This document shows positions 13,557 to 15,634 of a DNA stretch of 15,634 nt, piece after piece. The stretch lies in assembly GCA_036274495.1 (NCBI GenBank), contig DASUFP010000070.1:1-15634 (forward strand). The letters run 5' to 3'. The stretch comes from DASUFP01 sp036274495 (GTDB lineage: Bacteria > Bacteroidota > Bacteroidia > AKYH767-A > OLB10). The position numbers and the translations under genes were made by a program. The stretch's first letter is position 1; the number at the start of each line of letters is the position of its first letter. A model generated the notes under the pieces. That model did no database searches, had not been told where the DNA came from, and saw only the letters and a program-made list of their open reading frames with translations.

Positions 13557-13955
13557 ATGGCTTTTCAAACACTTCATCCCAAATTTATCTATGCTGATCT
13601 TAGTTTTAAAATTATTGGCTGTGCATATACTGTGCATAATTCATTGGGAGGAGGCCATCTTGAAAAAACTTATCACAACGCACTTTTTCTTGAATTCACA
13701 AAGAAGAAAATGCAATTTGTTTCAAAACAGAAAGTTGATATTTCTTATGGAAAAAGTGAGGTAAACAATTATTTTCCTGACTTTATTGTTGAAAATTTAG
13801 TTGTTGTAGAAATAAAGCGAAGAGGACGGATTATTACAAAAGATTTTGAACAAGCCAGGCGCTATCTTAGCTCTGCCGGAAAACAACTCTCATTGTTAAT
13901 CCATTTTGGAATGGAACGGGTTACTGTAAAACGAGTTGTAAACATGCTTCCATGA
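13557..13955 (+). CDS. GxxExxY protein (PD-(D/E)XK nuclease-like, PDDEXK_3)
   Basis: A 132-residue protein of the GxxExxY family. The defining motif is GHLEKTY (33-39: Gly33, Glu36, Tyr39), preceded by KIIGCAYTVHNSLG (18-31) and followed by a PD-(D/E)XK-like active site: Pro74-Asp75 in YFPDFIVEN and Glu85-Ile-Lys87 in VVVEIK. The C-terminal SLLIHFG and VKRVVN are also family features. The fold suggests a nuclease, but no member's biological role is established to my knowledge. The gene is clearly more AT-rich than its neighbours and lies alone between two clusters of GATTACAGAT-type repeats, which points to insertion as a unit. The start ATG is chosen because upstream frame sequence has no family match. 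Confidence 0.88.
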   Translation: MAFQTLHPKFIYADLSFKIIGCAYTVHNSLGGGHLEKTYHNALFLEFTKKKMQFVSKQKVDISYGKSEVNNYFPDFIVENLVVVEIKRRGRIITKDFEQARRYLSSAGKQLSLLIHFGMERVTVKRVVNMLP

Positions 13956-13994
13956 TAATTGTTCTGATATTATATCAATCTGTATACAAATGGT

Positions 13995-14063
13995 ATGTAT
14001 CCGGGATGATTTGCAGATTACTGATATCGATGAGGCATTACACACCTGTCGGATTACAGATGC
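13995..14063. repeat. Degenerate copies of the GATTACAGAT repeats, right side
   Basis: TCCGGGATGATTTGCAGATTACTGAT (within 13999-14025) resembles the CCGGATGTACAGATTACAGAT part of the left array with a small insertion, and CACCTGTCGGATTACAGATG (14043-14062) is a second diverged copy. So the GxxExxY gene has related repeats on both sides. A 9-base copy in the opposite direction, TGTAATCTG, lies at 14206-14214. The rest of 13956-14253 is AT-rich with no recognised feature; a weak -7-like TACTTTTA occurs at 14234-14241 before the next gene. Confidence 0.55.
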
Positions 14064-14253
14064 TTTATTATAAGTGTATCCTGATAAGATAAATTGTGAA
14101 TTCTGATTGGTAAATTATAAAAATTATATACTATTTTAGGAGAAATAAACTTAAATTTATCTATAACAGTATTTCCAATTTTGAAAAAGATACGATCCCG
14201 GCCGGTGTAATCTGGTTGCCTATTTATATTTTATACTTTTATAAAAATAACCT

Positions 14254-14961
14254 ATGAATAACTTTTCAAACCAGGAACAGATACTTTTTTTAGATATTGA
14301 GACTGTTCCTCAGTATCCGGCGCTGGATGATTGTCCGGAAGAGTTAAAAAAATTATGGTCGAGAAAATCGGAAAACCTTCGCAAGAGTGAAGGAGAATCG
14401 CCGGCCGACATATATAACCGTGCCGGAATTTATGCGGAGTTTGGACGCATAGTTTGTGTTTCGTGCGGGTATCTGAAATTTAAAGAAACTACTTTTGAAT
14501 TGCGCATTAAATCGTTTTCGGGAGAAGACGAAGCTGCATTGCTGAACGACTTTGCCGGATTGTTAAACAGTCATTATTCGAAGGCCGACAGCCGGTTGTG
14601 TGCGCATAACGGTAAGGAATTCGATTTTCCCTACCTCGCCCGGCGCATGGTGATCAACGGCATCGCTTTGCCGGCTATTCTCGATACGGGAGGAAAGAAA
14701 CCATGGGAGGTTCATTTTTTGGATACCATGGAGTTGTGGAAGTTCGGTGATTTTAAAAACTACACGCCGCTGAACCTGCTGACCTATGTACTGGGAATAC
14801 CAAGTCCTAAAGACGATATCGACGGCTCTCAGGTATGGTCGGTATTCTGGCACGACCGGGACATTGCCCGCATTGCCCGCTACTGCGAGAAGGATGTGGA
14901 GGCGCTCGCTAATGTGTATTTGAAGATGAAGGGGATGCCTGCCGCGGTGCGCATCAGCTGA
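14254..14961 (+). CDS. 3'-5' exonuclease, DEDDy family (PolB exonuclease-like)
   Basis: A 235-residue stand-alone exonuclease of the DnaQ-like fold, of the type predicted as related to the exonuclease domain of family B DNA polymerases (PF10108). Motif ExoI is FLDIETVP (12-19: Asp14, Glu16), ExoII is AHNGKEFDFPYLARR (117-131: Asp124), and ExoIII is the Y-x3-D form RYCEKDVEAL (209-218: Tyr210, Asp214), making it DEDDy. All metal ligands are present, so it should be active on single-stranded ends of DNA or RNA; the precise role (repair, proofreading or RNA processing) is unknown. It lies directly right of the repeat island and is convergent with the next gene. Confidence 0.88.
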   Translation: MNNFSNQEQILFLDIETVPQYPALDDCPEELKKLWSRKSENLRKSEGESPADIYNRAGIYAEFGRIVCVSCGYLKFKETTFELRIKSFSGEDEAALLNDFAGLLNSHYSKADSRLCAHNGKEFDFPYLARRMVINGIALPAILDTGGKKPWEVHFLDTMELWKFGDFKNYTPLNLLTYVLGIPSPKDDIDGSQVWSVFWHDRDIARIARYCEKDVEALANVYLKMKGMPAAVRIS

Positions 14962-14982
14962 CCACAACAATACATTACAGAG

Positions 14983-15001
14983 AATAACTCCGGCAGTTAT
15001 T
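14983..15001. terminator. Possible bidirectional hairpin between convergent genes
   Basis: AATAACT (14983-14989) pairs with AGTTATT (14995-15001) around CCGGC. It overlaps the stop codon (14997-14999) of the minus-strand gene and follows the exonuclease stop by 21 bases. The stem is AT-rich and there is no T run, so termination is doubtful. Confidence 0.22.
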
Positions 15002-15634
15002 GCTGTCCGGTCATGGTGGCTGCCGTAATGGTGCGCGTAAACAATATAGCACTGCAGGCTTTGGAAGGAATGGTAGGAATCAACATCAGGTAGTTGTTGT
15101 AATTTACCGATGTGCTGTAGGGCGTATCGTTCATGGTAACTGTTTTTAGTTCCAATCCGTGACCGGAATTATTCAGCATGGTACCTGAAGAATAATTATT
15201 ACTTACCGAACAGACACGATTGCCCAAACCAAGTGATTCGTCGGTAGCGAGGTAGTAACCCATTTTTGGCGATCCTCGGAATTGCTGCGTCATGCTGTGA
15301 ACATTTCCCGACAAGGTGATGCATGTATGATTGGGATGCGTCATCATTTCGTGCTTTACTTTAACAAACATCAAACTGTCGCGGTCGTAGCCATTTTTTT
15401 GATCGGCCGCGGTGATGTCGAAAAAGAAAATATTGATGCGCGGATTGGATAGTGCGGATTCAATTATTGCGGCCCATGCATCAGAGGCACGGCCATCGAC
15501 CGATGGCTCCTTAAAAAAGGCTGAACGTTTAACATTGTCTTTTGAAGGCTTTTTCGTAAAAGCATCCATCTGGTCGGCCGGAATCTCCAGTCCGATGGTT
15601 ACCGAATCGCCATGCGAGGCAAGCAGTGATGCCA
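14997..15634 (-). CDS. ChaN/Tiki-superfamily-like protein, C-terminal part (cut by right edge)
   Basis: The frame is open from the right edge to the TAA at 14997-14999, about 212 residues; the internal ATG at 15569 is not the start. Early residues read VTIGLEIPADQMDAF, like the strand and catalytic-region glutamate of the ChaN/TraB/EreA (Tiki) superfamily. In the middle are IESALSNPRINIFFFDI and YDRDSLMFVKVKHEM followed by CITLSGNVHSM, matching the RDxxMA...hhhhGNxHA pattern of ChaN-like proteins. Members bind haem or act as metal-dependent hydrolases; which applies here is unknown. The N-terminus, with any signal peptide and the first glutamate/histidine motif, lies outside the window. The end of the protein is Ser/Thr/Asn-rich. 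Assignment is by remembered motifs and is moderate. Confidence 0.5.
   Translation of the reverse strand, partial: ASLLASHGDSVTIGLEIPADQMDAFTKKPSKDNVKRSAFFKEPSVDGRASDAWAAIIESALSNPRINIFFFDITAADQKNGYDRDSLMFVKVKHEMMTHPNHTCITLSGNVHSMTQQFRGSPKMGYYLATDESLGLGNRVCSVSNNYSSGTMLNNSGHGLELKTVTMNDTPYSTSVNYNNYLMLIPTIPSKACSAILFTRTITAATMTGQQ

Noticed and set aside
13480..13764. 94-codon open frame overlapping the start of the GxxExxY gene
   Set aside because: It is in another frame of a clearly identified gene and is only a product of low GC content.

Overview
The window looks like a piece of a Bacteroidota (Bacteroidetes) chromosome, probably from an uncultured member of the Bacteroidia-like lineages. Grounds seen in the sequence: several genes are preceded by the Bacteroidota -7 box TAnnTTTG 16-19 bases before the ATG with no Shine-Dalgarno; there is a DUF6427-type membrane protein beside purD, a bifunctional DAHP synthase/chorismate mutase of the Bacteroides type, and a GxxExxY protein with its usual kind of repeats. 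Most genes are housekeeping and intact; no rRNA, tRNA, transposase or CRISPR array was seen.

Layout. 2-121: 3' end of an unrecognised gene, then about 570 bases of non-coding sequence (122-691) with a terminator-like hairpin, GC-rich palindromes and two operator-like palindromes. 692-5567: mainly minus-strand purine and acyl-CoA block: purQ, a DUF6427-like membrane protein, a small divergent plus-strand membrane protein, purD and an acyl-CoA carboxylase beta subunit. 5810-8373: a tight plus-strand operon of cmoA, a membrane methyltransferase (ICMT/PEMT-like) and DAHP synthase/chorismate mutase. 8374-8837: gap with a doubtful small exported ORF. 8838-13238: plus-strand run of phosphoglucose/phosphomannose isomerase, a Kv-beta-like aldo/keto reductase, lipB, a membrane-anchored serine hydrolase and a conserved hypothetical. 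13237-14214: AT-rich island with GATTACAGAT-type repeats around a GxxExxY nuclease-like gene. 14254-14961: DEDDy 3'-5' exonuclease. 14997-15634: C-terminal part of a ChaN/Tiki-like protein running off the right edge on the minus strand.

The most interesting idea is the operon 5810-8373. CmoA makes carboxy-S-adenosylmethionine (Cx-SAM) from SAM and prephenate; chorismate mutase, encoded two genes downstream in the same operon, makes prephenate; and the gene between them is a membrane methyltransferase that would normally use SAM. The usual partner cmoB is not in the window. This suggests, as a hypothesis, that Cx-SAM is made for a membrane carboxymethyl transfer and not only for tRNA modification. 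The second point of interest is the repeat-flanked GxxExxY gene, which looks like a small inserted island of lower GC.
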